Assembly (NCBI GenBank): GCA_028281365.1
Contig: JANQJZ010000041.1
Coordinates: 1 to 33,489 of the forward strand
Length of the DNA stretch: 33,489 bases
DNA from: Gammaproteobacteria bacterium
GTDB lineage: Bacteria; Pseudomonadota; Gammaproteobacteria; Eutrophobiales; Eutrophobiaceae
Direction: 5' to 3'
The notes beneath the pieces were generated by a model. That model worked only from the letters and a program-made list of their open reading frames with translations, did not search any database and was not told where the DNA came from. The translations under genes and the position numbers were made by a program. Positions 14,572 through 23,602 of the stretch are shown here, piece after piece; within the stretch, counting starts at the first letter, position 1, and the number at the start of each line of letters is the position of its first letter.

Positions 14572-15668
14572 ACAAACCTGACTTTAAACTAGCCTCAATA
14601 AAGCGGTCCAGGTCACCATCAAGTACTGCCTGTGTGTTTCCCGTTTCCACGCCTGTTCGCAGGTCCTTAATGCGCGATTGATCCAGCACATAAGAACGAA
14701 TCTGGCTGCCCCAACCTATATCTGCCTTGGAATCTTCCATGGCCTGCTTTTCTGAATTTAATTTCTGCATTTCCAGTTCGTATAATTTAGCCCGCAGCTG
14801 CTTCATTACATGATCTCTATTTTTATGTTGAGAGCGATCATTCTGACATTGAACCACAATACCGGATGGAATATGGGTTAACCTGACTGCAGAGTCGGTT
14901 TTATTGACATGTTGACCACCTGCTCCACTGGCACGGTAAGTATCGATACGAAGATCAGCCGGATTAATATCGATTTCTATACTGTCATCAATTTCCGGGG
15001 AGACAAATACCGAGGCAAATGATGTATGGCGCCGGTTACCGGAATCAAAAGGTGATTTTCTAACCAGTCTGTGCACGCCTGTCTCTGTCCGTAACCAACC
15101 GAATGCGTAATCACCAACATATTGAATAGTGGCACTCTTGATACCTGCAACTTCTCCGGGAGATACTTCTATGATTTCTGTCTTAAAACCGTGTTGTTCT
15201 CCCCAACGTAAATACATCCTTAATAACATATCAGCCCAATCCTGAGCTTCGGTTCCTCCAGAACCGGATTGAATATCCAGATAAGCATTATTCGCGTCCA
15301 TTTCACCGGAAAACATACGGCGAAATTCAAGCTCGGCTAAATGTTGTTCGTGCTGATCAAGATCATTAACTACCGAGTTAACAGTCTCTTCATCACTTTC
15401 TTCTTCTGCGAGTTTTAACAGCTCAAGAGAATCATTTAGAGACTCCTCCAGTTTGGCTATTGTATTGACAACATTTTCAAGAGAGGCCCTTTCCTTACCT
15501 AATTCCTGGGCCTGTTCGGGATTGTTCCAGATATCTGGTTGCTCTAATTCTCTCTGTACCTCGATCAACCTTTCCGATTTCTGGTCGTACTCAAAGGTAC
15601 CCCCTTAGCGCCGTGACGCGCTCCTGCATATCATTTATACGGTTTAGGAGTGGATTGATCTCGAGCAT
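14570..15668 (-). CDS. prfB: peptide chain release factor 2 (programmed +1 frameshift)
   Basis: RF2 recognises UGA and UAA stop codons and releases the finished protein. The reading frame begins at ATG 15668, runs 25 codons to an in-frame TGA (15593-15591), and continues in the +1 frame to 14570, giving about 365 residues, the same length as E. coli RF2. The main frame contains the stop-recognition tripeptide S-P-F (V-R-K-S-P-F-D-S-G) and the peptidyl-hydrolysis motif [11 protein letters not shown] start in the second frame alone (15568) would lose the N-terminal helix. RF2 controls its own level: slow termination at the internal UGA favours the frameshift. Confidence 0.96.
15591..15605 (-). 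promoter_or_regulatory. prfB: prfB +1 frameshift signal
   Basis: On the minus strand AGG-GGG-TAC-CTT-TGA-G contains the internal Shine-Dalgarno-like AGGGGG, the slippery CTT codon and the poorly terminating TGA, differing from the E. coli site only at TAC for TAT and G for C after the stop. Confidence 0.95.
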
Positions 15669-15785
15669 ATTTAATATTACCTGAATAAAAAAAATTGCGC
15701 ATTCTACTACAGGCCTATAAAGCTTGATAGTCACATGAATGAAAGAATCAGCGATGAAACAAACTTGATACAGATGAAGAATTAA

Positions 15786-15958
15786 CTACTTTTTTGAATC
15801 CATCTGATTTGGGTTTCGCATTAAAAAAGTAATACACTCATGGGCAGGTACAGGTTTGCCTAAAGATAAGTTTGCATCTTTACTCTGATTTACATCTTCT
15901 ACTAAAGCGCTTCCTGCGATTTCCAGTGCCGCATACTTTGGCGCTAAATCTGAACATT
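15786..15958 (-). pseudogene. small ORF after recJ, apparently broken by one extra base at its start
   Basis: The recJ stop codon overlaps an ATG (TAATG, ATG at 15958-15956), but that frame stops after 25 codons. If one T is removed right after the ATG (ATGTTCAG to ATGTCAG) the frame becomes an uninterrupted 56-residue protein. It begins M-S-D-L-A-P-K-Y-A-A-L-E-I-A-G-S, contains L-S-L-G-K-P-V-P-A-H-E-C-I-T-F-L-M-R-N-P-N-Q, and ends at TAG 15788-15786. The composition looks protein-like and the coupled start fits an operon gene. Either the gene is inactivated, or there is a sequencing error in the TT pair. I do not recognise the family. Confidence 0.45.
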
Positions 15959-17684
15959 AGAGCGGTTCAATGTATTCCATAACCAACTGGAGCGTCCTGT
16001 TGCCACGAAATTCATTGATGCACAGACGGTAAGTGGAGCGAATCTGTTCAGGGTTAAATGGCCAATCTTCATCAGTAGTATTAAAGGCAATCGCATCCAG
16101 TACTTTTTCATTATCTGATTGTAGCTTCAATTTCAGGTGATTATTCCCGACGATACGACGATCCAATATTTTGAATTGTCCTTCAAACAAAGGTTCTGGA
16201 AACGCTTGACCCCACGGGCCCGCTTCCTGAATGGCATGAGCCAGTTGTAAAGTGAGATCATTGGCTGATAACTCGCCATCGGTAATATATTCATCACAAA
16301 TATCTTCTGAAAAAATCCCCTGGCCTAGCATTTTATTAAAACAGCTTGAAAACTTTTCAAAATTTGATGCATGTATCGTCAACCCGGCAGCCATGGCATG
16401 CCCGCCGAAGGTCAGGATTAAATCGGGATAATGCCGGGTGATCTCTTCCAATAGATCACGGATATGTAAACCGTTTATTGAGCGTGCAGATCCTTTTATG
16501 ATTTCATTGCTTTCATTTGCGAATGCTATAACCGGCCGATTAAATGTTTCTTTGACTTTGGCTGCTAGTATACCAATGACACCCTGGTGCCAATCAGGGT
16601 TATATAAACTAATACCATGTGGTATCTCTCCCGATGCACTCTTTAAAATTTTATTCAATTCATTTGATGCCTGTTCCTGCATTTCACCCTGTATTTGTCG
16701 ACGTTCCTGATTAAGTTCATCAAGTTTTTCTGCGATTTCTTTTGCAACCTGTTTATCATCTGTCAATAGACATTCTATACCCAACGACATATCCGTTAAG
16801 CGACCCGCTGCATTCAACCTGGGTGCAACAGAAAATCCCAAATCACTTGCAGTCAACGTTGGTAATGAACGTCCCGCTTGATTTAATAACGCAGATATTC
16901 CAACGATGCATTTGTTATGTTTAATAAGTTTTAATCCATACGCGACCATGATCCGATTATTTTTATCAAGCGGGACAACATCTGCAATTGTGCCTAAAGC
17001 AACCAGATCCAGTAACTGCGCCAGATTCGGTTCAGTTATTCCATTTTGTTCAAACCATTTCTGTTCTCTTAAACCTGCCCGCAATGCCAACAACATATAA
17101 AATACCACCCCGACTCCAGCCAGGTTTTTGCTTGGAAATTCGTCACCAGATAGTTGCGGGTTAATAATGGCATCGGCCTCTGGTAACGATTCACCAGGTA
17201 AATGATGATCAGTAATTAAAACCTTTAAACCATTTTGTTTTGCATGCTTAACACCTTCTATACTTGAAATACCATTATCAACAGTAATTATTAAATCCGG
17301 ATCATAGTCCAGCGCAACATCAACAATTTCAGGGGTTAATCCATACCCATATTCAAAGCGGTTTGGTACAACATAAACAATATCTTCCACGCCCATCATG
17401 GATAGACCGCGAATGGCCAGTGCGCAACTTGTTGCTCCATCGGCATCAAAGTCAGCGACAATTAATAGTCGTTTTTTCTGATCGATCATCTCTTGCAATA
17501 TAGCTACTGCTGAATCGATCCCTTTGAGTGAGTGAAAAGGTATTAATCCGGCAAGTGAATAGTCCAATTCTTCCGTACTTAAAACATTTCTTGACGCAAA
17601 GATACGTCTTAAAACAGGATGAATATCTTCAGGAAGGTTGATCTCGTCAGGAACAGGCCGACGTATTATCTTTTTTGATATCAC
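15957..17684 (-). CDS. recJ: single-stranded-DNA-specific 5'-3' exonuclease RecJ
   Basis: A 575-residue RecJ, full length (E. coli 577). The DHH phosphoesterase core has V-A-D-F-D-A-D-G-A with Asp78, Asp80 and Asp82 as Mn2+ ligands, V-D-N-G near Asp136, and the signature D-H-H at 159-161. The DHHA1 domain includes F-G-G-H-A-M-A-A-G-L-T, and an OB-like C-terminal domain ends L-Q-L-V-M-E-Y-I-E. It degrades single-stranded DNA in recombination and mismatch repair. The start is GTG at 17684, six bases after the stop of the upstream gene, so the two are probably co-transcribed. The recJ-prfB-lysS order is typical of gammaproteobacteria. Confidence 0.96.
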   Translation of the reverse strand: MISKKIIRRPVPDEINLPEDIHPVLRRIFASRNVLSTEELDYSLAGLIPFHSLKGIDSAVAILQEMIDQKKRLLIVADFDADGATSCALAIRGLSMMGVEDIVYVVPNRFEYGYGLTPEIVDVALDYDPDLIITVDNGISSIEGVKHAKQNGLKVLITDHHLPGESLPEADAIINPQLSGDEFPSKNLAGVGVVFYMLLALRAGLREQKWFEQNGITEPNLAQLLDLVALGTIADVVPLDKNNRIMVAYGLKLIKHNKCIVGISALLNQAGRSLPTLTASDLGFSVAPRLNAAGRLTDMSLGIECLLTDDKQVAKEIAEKLDELNQERRQIQGEMQEQASNELNKILKSASGEIPHGISLYNPDWHQGVIGILAAKVKETFNRPVIAFANESNEIIKGSARSINGLHIRDLLEEITRHYPDLILTFGGHAMAAGLTIHASNFEKFSSCFNKMLGQGIFSEDICDEYITDGELSANDLTLQLAHAIQEAGPWGQAFPEPLFEGQFKILDRRIVGNNHLKLKLQSDNEKVLDAIAFNTTDEDWPFNPEQIRSTYRLCINEFRGNRTLQLVMEYIEPL

Positions 17685-17690
17685 AGTGTC

Positions 17691-18719
17691 TTACTTTGTC
17701 TTACTTTTAAATGAATACAGTGTTTTTGTTTTTTTCCAGAATTTAAAGCGGGAAACTTTTTCTAAAATAATTGATTCTTTTGTCGTTTTTATATTTAACT
17801 GATCCAAGTCACTCCCTTTAAGTGCATTTACCAGTGGTTTAAACCAGTTTTCTTCATATTGCATTAAGGCCTCTAACCACCCTTCCAAATCATGATAATA
17901 ACTATAATTTTGAAATGCATTTATAACGATTAACCCATTAAAACTGGTCCCGGTCTTTTCAATTTCATTATAATTCTCCGGCAATTCGGTAAACGGTGTT
18001 GCAGCAATCATGGCCAGGCCTTTTGCCAACATCTCGTCACTACTAATAAATGACCACTGACGATCAATGATCTTCGGTAATTCACCATAGCCCCAGAACC
18101 AGACACTGTTAATTGGTAATGCCTTTTCCTGTTCACGTCTTTGATTAACATCCGAATTATGCAGGGTCATCTGAATATCGTTCATCAACTGGATTAAATT
18201 AATACGATCATCGCCAATTGGCATAAACGGTAAAATATCCTGACCGACGATTGAATCAAGTGGCGTTGTTTCAAATTCCAGTCCGGCATTCATTTTCAAA
18301 TACCATCGATAAGGTACCGGCACTTCTAATTCAAGCTCGTAAGGCTTCAATAAAAAATTAATATCTGCTGCCAAAGCCAATGCATCACGTTGATTTAAAA
18401 TAAACCGGTTATTGTCGATCAAGATCAAACCATCACGATCTGCACTGACATGAACAGGATCGGCACGCAACCAGAAACCATCAGGATGCTGATTATCATC
18501 ACTTAAACGTGATACGGCAGCGATTGGGAGATCAGACTCATTATTCTGATTTAAACCAAATAATTGACATAGACCATAACTCGGTGACAGTTCATTATGC
18601 GATTGATACTCAGCTCTTGACAAAAGCCAGTTTAGGCAAGGCAGGTCTGGTAAATCATCAGGATGAATCGCAATGTCCGGACCAAATAAACCTGGAATAT
18701 AGACCGTTAAATTACGCAT
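17691..18719 (-). CDS. uncharacterised protein upstream of recJ (possibly phosphoglycerate-mutase-like)
   Basis: A 342-residue soluble protein with no signal peptide. It begins M-R-N-L-T-V-Y-I-P-G-L-F-G-P and contains L-P-C-L-N-W-L-L-S-R-A and F-W-L-R-A-D-P-V-H-V-S-A-D-R-D. The W-L-R-A-D-P-V-H string is characteristic of a proteobacterial family that, from memory, is annotated as uncharacterised or as a phosphoglycerate-mutase-like member of the alkaline phosphatase superfamily. Catalytic metal ligands of that superfamily are not obvious to me, so activity is uncertain. The C-terminus is strongly basic (K-F-W-K-K-T-K ending K-S-K-T-K). It is tightly linked to recJ (6-base gap) and lies downstream of thrC. 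Confidence 0.6.
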   Translation of the reverse strand: MRNLTVYIPGLFGPDIAIHPDDLPDLPCLNWLLSRAEYQSHNELSPSYGLCQLFGLNQNNESDLPIAAVSRLSDDNQHPDGFWLRADPVHVSADRDGLILIDNNRFILNQRDALALAADINFLLKPYELELEVPVPYRWYLKMNAGLEFETTPLDSIVGQDILPFMPIGDDRINLIQLMNDIQMTLHNSDVNQRREQEKALPINSVWFWGYGELPKIIDRQWSFISSDEMLAKGLAMIAATPFTELPENYNEIEKTGTSFNGLIVINAFQNYSYYHDLEGWLEALMQYEENWFKPLVNALKGSDLDQLNIKTTKESIILEKVSRFKFWKKTKTLYSFKSKTK

Positions 18720-18792
18720 GCATAATCATCCCGCTAATGACATGATGATTTTCCATTAATAATGAGATGCATTAACCATCTCATTTGTAGCA

Positions 18793-19917
18793 TTACATAT
18801 TTTCCAGTATTGCTGATTTAACTTGTCCCAATTCTGCTTCTACCTTAACAACAGGAGCAGTGCTTTGTTTAATCGCCGTATCGGGATCTTTTAAACCATG
18901 TCCGGTCAAGGTACAAACAATGCAACTATTTTCCGGGATCTTTCCCGATTGGATATCTCGCATTGCACCGGCTAATGATGTTGCAGAGGCTGGTTCACAA
19001 AATACACCTTCTTTTTCTGCAAGAAGTTTTTGTGTGGCAAGTATCTCTTTATCTGTACACTCATCAAACCAGCCACCTGATTCTTCGTGAACCTTCCAGG
19101 CATAATCCCAGGATTGTGGATGACCGATTCGAATTGCAGTCGCGATGGTTTCCGGATTATCTACCATTTCACCACGAAGAAAAGGTGCCGAACCACTGGC
19201 CTGGTAGCCTAGCATAGTTGGAACTTTTTCTGTGACAGATGATTTGTCATATTCTTCCAAAGTATCATTATAAAAATAGTCACTTAATTTACCTGCATAT
19301 TCACTGTAACCAATCCAATGTGCGGTAATATTGCCGGCGTTACCTACCGGTAAACAATGAAAGTCTGGTGCCCTGCCCAGTTCCTCAATGATTTCATAGG
19401 CGGCTGTTTTTTGTCCTTGTAATCGGTAGGGATTTATTGAATTAACGATCGTAACGGGTGCTTCATCTGCAACTTCTTTTACCAAACGCATGCCATCATC
19501 AAAATTCCCCTTGATCTGAATAACAACTGCACCTTCCATCATGGCTTGTGCGAGTTTTCCCTGTGCAATCTTGCCATCAGGAATTAATACAAAAGCCGTA
19601 ATACCAGCACGGGCTGCATAGGCAGCAGCGGAGGCAGAAGTATTTCCGGTCGAGGCACAGATGATCGCCTTTGAACCCTTCTCTACCGCTTTTGTGACAG
19701 CCATTGTCATGCCGCGGTCCTTGAATGAACCGGTCGGGTTTAAGCCTTCATACTTTACATAGATATCAACATTCTTACCTAGCGAGTCAGGAATATTATG
19801 TAGTTTAATTAATGGTGTATTACCTTCACCTAAACTTATTAATCTGGTGTCATCATGTACCGGTAAACGATCACGATAACGTTCTATTAATCCGGTATAT
19901 CTTTGTCGAAATGTCAC
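18793..19917 (-). CDS. thrC: threonine synthase
   Basis: A 374-residue PLP enzyme of the short threonine synthase type. It converts O-phosphohomoserine to threonine. The PLP lysine is Lys66 in N-P-T-G-S-F-K-D-R-G. The phosphate-binding glycines are in P-V-G-N-A-G-N-I-T, and S-T-G-N-T-S-A-S-A contacts the substrate. The start is a GTG at 19917 preceded at seven bases by GGAG; a nearby ATG is out of frame and stops at once. It follows hom on the same strand by 66 bases, giving the last two enzymes of the homoserine-threonine branch with only thrB missing between them. Confidence 0.95.
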   Translation of the reverse strand: MTFRQRYTGLIERYRDRLPVHDDTRLISLGEGNTPLIKLHNIPDSLGKNVDIYVKYEGLNPTGSFKDRGMTMAVTKAVEKGSKAIICASTGNTSASAAAYAARAGITAFVLIPDGKIAQGKLAQAMMEGAVVIQIKGNFDDGMRLVKEVADEAPVTIVNSINPYRLQGQKTAAYEIIEELGRAPDFHCLPVGNAGNITAHWIGYSEYAGKLSDYFYNDTLEEYDKSSVTEKVPTMLGYQASGSAPFLRGEMVDNPETIATAIRIGHPQSWDYAWKVHEESGGWFDECTDKEILATQKLLAEKEGVFCEPASATSLAGAMRDIQSGKIPENSCIVCTLTGHGLKDPDTAIKQSTAPVVKVEAELGQVKSAILENM

Positions 19918-19983
19918 AACATTTCTCCGTGAAACGTGAGAAGTTTCTTATAGCCAATGTTCATTTCCATATCGTTGTACACT
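19918..19983 (-). repeat. GTGAA/TTCAC repeat hairpin between hom and thrC
   Basis: Immediately after the hom stop codon the minus strand reads AAGTGAAGTG, and about 40 bases later AACTTCTCACGTTTCACGG, which can pair with it in part. The motif and its position at a stop codon resemble the repeat between prfB and lysS. The distal arm also carries the GGAG ribosome binding site of thrC. Confidence 0.4.
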
Positions 19984-21297
19984 TCACTTAAGACTTTCCA
20001 TGCGAATGCGCATGACTTGACCTTTAATCGCATCCAGTTGCTCTATCTTTGCAATCGCATTATTCATATTTTTCTCTTTTATTCTTTGTGTCAGGAAAAT
20101 AATAGGAACATGCGATGCACCTTCTGCAGGCTCTTTTTGCAATATCGCTTCAATACTTATTTCTGAGTCACCTAATATTTGAGTGACTTCCGCCAAAACG
20201 CCGGGTCGATCTACAGCATTCATGCGCAAGTAATACGCTGTTTCAATTTCTTCCATTGGCAGGATATTAATGTCAGATAAAGCATCCGGTTGAAATGCCA
20301 GGTGTGGAACACGATTCTCCGGATCTGTGGTTAATGCACGTACAACGTCAACGACATCGGCTACAACAGCAGAAGCCGTTGGTTCAGATCCTGCACCGGC
20401 ACCATAATATAAAGTTGGTCCCACAGCATCACTCTTAACCAATACCGCATTCATCACACCATCAACATTGGCAATTAAACGACGTTCCGGAATTAATGTT
20501 GGATGAACACGTTGTTCAACACCGCCATTTATTTTACGCGTTATTCCAATATGTTTGATCCGGTAACCGAGTTCACCCGCATACTGCACATCCTGTTGTT
20601 CAATTTTTGTGATACCTTCGGTATATGTTTTATCAAACTGCAACGGCATACCGAATGCGATAGAACCAAGAATTGTTAATTTATGTGCTGCATCGATACC
20701 TTCAATATCAAATGTTGGATCGGCTTCGGCATAACCTAATGCTTGTGCCTCTTTAAGTACATTTTCAAAGTCGCGTCCCTTGTCACGCATTTCCGTCAGT
20801 ATATAGTTACCGGTACCGTTAATAATTCCGGCGATCCATTCTATTTGATTCGCAGCCAAACCTTCACGTACTGCTTTGATTATAGGAATACCGCCGGCTA
20901 CGGCCGCTTCAAATGCAACAGTAACACCTTTCTCCTGCGCAGCAGAAAAGATTTCATTACCATGTAAAGCAATGAGTGCCTTGTTAGCCGTGACAACATG
21001 CTTACCATTTTCTATGGCTTTTAATACCAGTTCCTTTGCTGGTGAATAACCACCAATCAATTCAATAATTATTTCTACATCAGGATTATCGACAACAGCA
21101 AAGGCGTCATCAGAAATAGTATCGACCTGATCCAGACCTTGAATCAAATCTGGATCGTATTCTTTCGCTGCTGCATGTGTAATCCTGATCCCACGCCCTG
21201 CGCGACGTGCAATCTCAACTGCGTTACGTGTTAAGACACTGACAGTTCCACCACCGACAGTACCTAAACCAAGTAGTCCTATTTTTACAGGTTCCAT
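19984..21297 (-). CDS. hom: homoserine dehydrogenase
   Basis: A 437-residue monofunctional homoserine dehydrogenase. It reduces aspartate semialdehyde to homoserine with NAD(P)H. The N-terminal Rossmann motif is G-L-L-G-L-G-T-V-G-G-G-T-V. The catalytic domain contains V-T-A-N-K-A-L-I-A and G-I-I-N-G-T-G-N-Y-I-L-T-E-M. The C-terminal ACT domain (about 355-430, Y-Y-L-R-M-N-A-V-D-R-P-G-V-L-A-E) usually mediates feedback by threonine. It lacks an aspartokinase fusion. It lies 57 bases after the alaC-like gene and precedes thrC on the same strand, a common gammaproteobacterial arrangement. Confidence 0.97.
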   Translation of the reverse strand: MEPVKIGLLGLGTVGGGTVSVLTRNAVEIARRAGRGIRITHAAAKEYDPDLIQGLDQVDTISDDAFAVVDNPDVEIIIELIGGYSPAKELVLKAIENGKHVVTANKALIALHGNEIFSAAQEKGVTVAFEAAVAGGIPIIKAVREGLAANQIEWIAGIINGTGNYILTEMRDKGRDFENVLKEAQALGYAEADPTFDIEGIDAAHKLTILGSIAFGMPLQFDKTYTEGITKIEQQDVQYAGELGYRIKHIGITRKINGGVEQRVHPTLIPERRLIANVDGVMNAVLVKSDAVGPTLYYGAGAGSEPTASAVVADVVDVVRALTTDPENRVPHLAFQPDALSDINILPMEEIETAYYLRMNAVDRPGVLAEVTQILGDSEISIEAILQKEPAEGASHVPIIFLTQRIKEKNMNNAIAKIEQLDAIKGQVMRIRMESLK

Positions 21298-21354
21298 TTT
21301 TAATTTTCTTTCTCTATATATTTATACATTAAGTAATTCGTTTTGATCGATTGT

Positions 21355-22581
21355 CTAGTCTCCGTCTACGGACTCTGTCACCTCTTCTTCATCCTGTTCC
21401 GTTTTCTCTTCTCTTAACATTACACGGATAGATCGAATCGCCTGACGAGTACGATGTTCATTTTCGATCAATGCAAAGCGTAAATAATTATCCCCATAAC
21501 TACCAAAGCCAATACCTGGTGACGCTGCTACCTTTGCTTCAATTAATAATTTCTTTGAAAATTCGAGTGACCCCATTTTTTTATATTGTTCAGGTATCGG
21601 TACCCAAACAAACATTGTTCCTTTTGGTTTTTCAACCCTCCAACCTGCTGAATTAAGACCATCACATAACACATCACGTCGACTTCGATACATATCGCGT
21701 ATATCAGCAACACATTGCTGATCTTCTTCAAGTGCAGTAATTGCAGCAATTTGAATTGGAATAAACGTCCCGTAATCCAGATAAGATTTTATTCTGGCAA
21801 GCGCGTTAACTAATACAGGATTACCCACCATAAACCCTACACGCCAACCCGGCATATTGTAACTTTTAGACATGGAAAAAAACTCAACGGCGATATCCTT
21901 TGCACCGGGGACTTGTAATATGGAGGGTGCGGTGTAACCATCAAAGACGATATCAGCATAAGCCAGATCCTGAATGACCCAGATCTCATGCTCTCGTGCT
22001 ATTTCTATGATCTTTTCAAAAAAGTCCAGTTCGACACATTGTGTTGTTGGATTACTTGGAAAATTAATCAACAGCATCTTCGGCTTCGGCCAGGAATCGC
22101 GTATTGCCTTTTCTAACTCTTCAAAAAAATCGATATCCGGACCAATTGGTACATGGCGTACATCTGCACCGGCGATGACAAACCCAAATGGATGGATTGG
22201 ATAAGCCGGATTCGGGACTAAAACTGCATCTCCACGATCACATACCGCTATTGCAAGGTGTGCCAGCCCCTCTTTTGAACCCAGGGTCACGATTGCTTCG
22301 GATTCAGGATCAAGTTCGACGTCATAACGCGTCCTGTACCAATTACATATCGCACGACGTAATCGGGGTATCCCACGGGAAATTGAATAACGATGGGTAT
22401 TGTCTCTTTTCGATGCCTCAACCAACTTATCGACAATATGCATGGGGGTCGGCTGGTCAGGGTTGCCCATACCAAAATCAATAATATCCTCGCCACGATG
22501 GCGAGCATCCATCTTCAATTCATTGACAATATTGAAAACGTAGGGAGGTAAGCGATTAATACGTGCGAATTCTTCGTTCAA
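21355..22581 (-). CDS. alaC: AlaC-type PLP aminotransferase
   Basis: A 408-residue fold-type I aminotransferase. The PLP lysine is Lys239 in [12 protein letters not shown]; Asn177 (P-S-N-P-T-T), Asp205 and Tyr208 (I-Q-D-L-A-Y-A-D) complete the cofactor site. The [10 protein letters not shown] string is typical of AlaC, a glutamate-pyruvate (alanine) transaminase. Automated annotation sometimes calls these LL-diaminopimelate aminotransferase, so the substrate is not certain. The last 20 residues are acidic ([10 protein letters not shown]) and look like a disordered tail. It heads the hom-thrC group and is divergent from the nitrilase gene across 108 bases. Confidence 0.9.
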   Translation of the reverse strand: MNEEFARINRLPPYVFNIVNELKMDARHRGEDIIDFGMGNPDQPTPMHIVDKLVEASKRDNTHRYSISRGIPRLRRAICNWYRTRYDVELDPESEAIVTLGSKEGLAHLAIAVCDRGDAVLVPNPAYPIHPFGFVIAGADVRHVPIGPDIDFFEELEKAIRDSWPKPKMLLINFPSNPTTQCVELDFFEKIIEIAREHEIWVIQDLAYADIVFDGYTAPSILQVPGAKDIAVEFFSMSKSYNMPGWRVGFMVGNPVLVNALARIKSYLDYGTFIPIQIAAITALEEDQQCVADIRDMYRSRRDVLCDGLNSAGWRVEKPKGTMFVWVPIPEQYKKMGSLEFSKKLLIEAKVAASPGIGFGSYGDNYLRFALIENEHRTRQAIRSIRVMLREEKTEQDEEEVTESVDGD

Positions 22582-22689
22582 TTTCGACTTTAAACCTTTA
22601 AAAAAGCGGAGATTATACGGTATACACCAATATCGATACAGAATTGTTTAATTCTATCTGGAGCCCTTCCTGTCCCGTATAATCGGATA

Positions 22690-23502
22690 ATGATTAATGC
22701 TGCTGTTATCCAAATGGTATCAACCGATAGTGTTGAAGAAAATCTTGAAGTAAGCCGAAATTTGATCGAAGAAGCTGTTTCCAATAACGCATCTTTTATC
22801 TCCCTGCCGGAAAACTTTCCATTTATGGGTAAGGAAGATATTGATCGACTTGAAATATCAGAACCACTAAATAATGGCCCCTTACAATCGTTTCTTTCCG
22901 GGCAAGCCAGTAAACACAGGATTTGGTTGTTGGGCGGTACTATACCAATTCAGTCCAATAGTCCCGATAAGGTCTTTGCAGCGAGTTTTTTGTACAACCC
23001 TGATGGTAAATGTATTGCACATTACAACAAAATTCATTTATTTGATGTACTTGTTAACGAAGCAACAGATGAATCGTATATGGAATCGAATACTTTCGAG
23101 GCCGGCGATAAGCCGGTTGTTGTAAAAACAGATTTTGCTAATGTTGGCTTATCGATTTGCTACGACTTGCGTTTCCCTGAACTTTACAGAAAGATGCACA
23201 ATAGTAACGTACAAATCATTACCGCACCTTCGGCATTCACGGCAACTACCGGAGAAGCACACTGGGAATCCTTAATCAGGGCCCGGGCTATTGAAAATAT
23301 GTGTTATGTCATTGCGCCTAACCAGGGTGGTACACATGTTAATGAACGCCAAACCTGGGGACATAGTATGATTGTTGATCCCTGGGGTAATATCCTGGCA
23401 CAGCTTGAATCGGGGCCAGGTATAGCAGTCGCAGAGATTGATCTTGAGCAACAAGCCAGACTTCGTAATTCATTCCCAGCATTACAACATATAAAGATTT
23501 AA
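22690..23502 (+). CDS. carbon-nitrogen hydrolase (nitrilase superfamily amidase)
   Basis: A 270-residue nitrilase-superfamily protein. The catalytic triad is Glu41 (L-P-E-N-F), Lys114 (Y-N-K-I-H-L-F-D) and Cys157 (S-I-C-Y-D-L-R-F-P-E). The pattern matches the NIT1/YbeM branch, whose members remove deaminated glutathione, a metabolite repair role. It is located 100 bases upstream of tldD on the same strand, an association seen in many gammaproteobacteria. The ATG start lacks a strong Shine-Dalgarno sequence. Confidence 0.9.
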   Translation: MINAAVIQMVSTDSVEENLEVSRNLIEEAVSNNASFISLPENFPFMGKEDIDRLEISEPLNNGPLQSFLSGQASKHRIWLLGGTIPIQSNSPDKVFAASFLYNPDGKCIAHYNKIHLFDVLVNEATDESYMESNTFEAGDKPVVVKTDFANVGLSICYDLRFPELYRKMHNSNVQIITAPSAFTATTGEAHWESLIRARAIENMCYVIAPNQGGTHVNERQTWGHSMIVDPWGNILAQLESGPGIAVAEIDLEQQARLRNSFPALQHIKI

Positions 23503-23602
23503 ACTAAACTTATTAGTTATTCACTATAAACAGCATTAATATTTTAAATTACCTATAAATGATAAAAACTGAATTCTAATTATTATAAACTGTCAATCTA
23601 AT

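Noticed and set aside
14570-15568. prfB as a 332-residue gene starting at 15568
   Set aside because: The standard RF2 frameshift site and upstream coding segment are present, giving a full-length product from 15668.
19918-19983. thrC start at an ATG just upstream of the GTG
   Set aside because: That ATG is followed by TTG TGA in its own frame and cannot be the start; the GTG at 19917 has a good GGAG.
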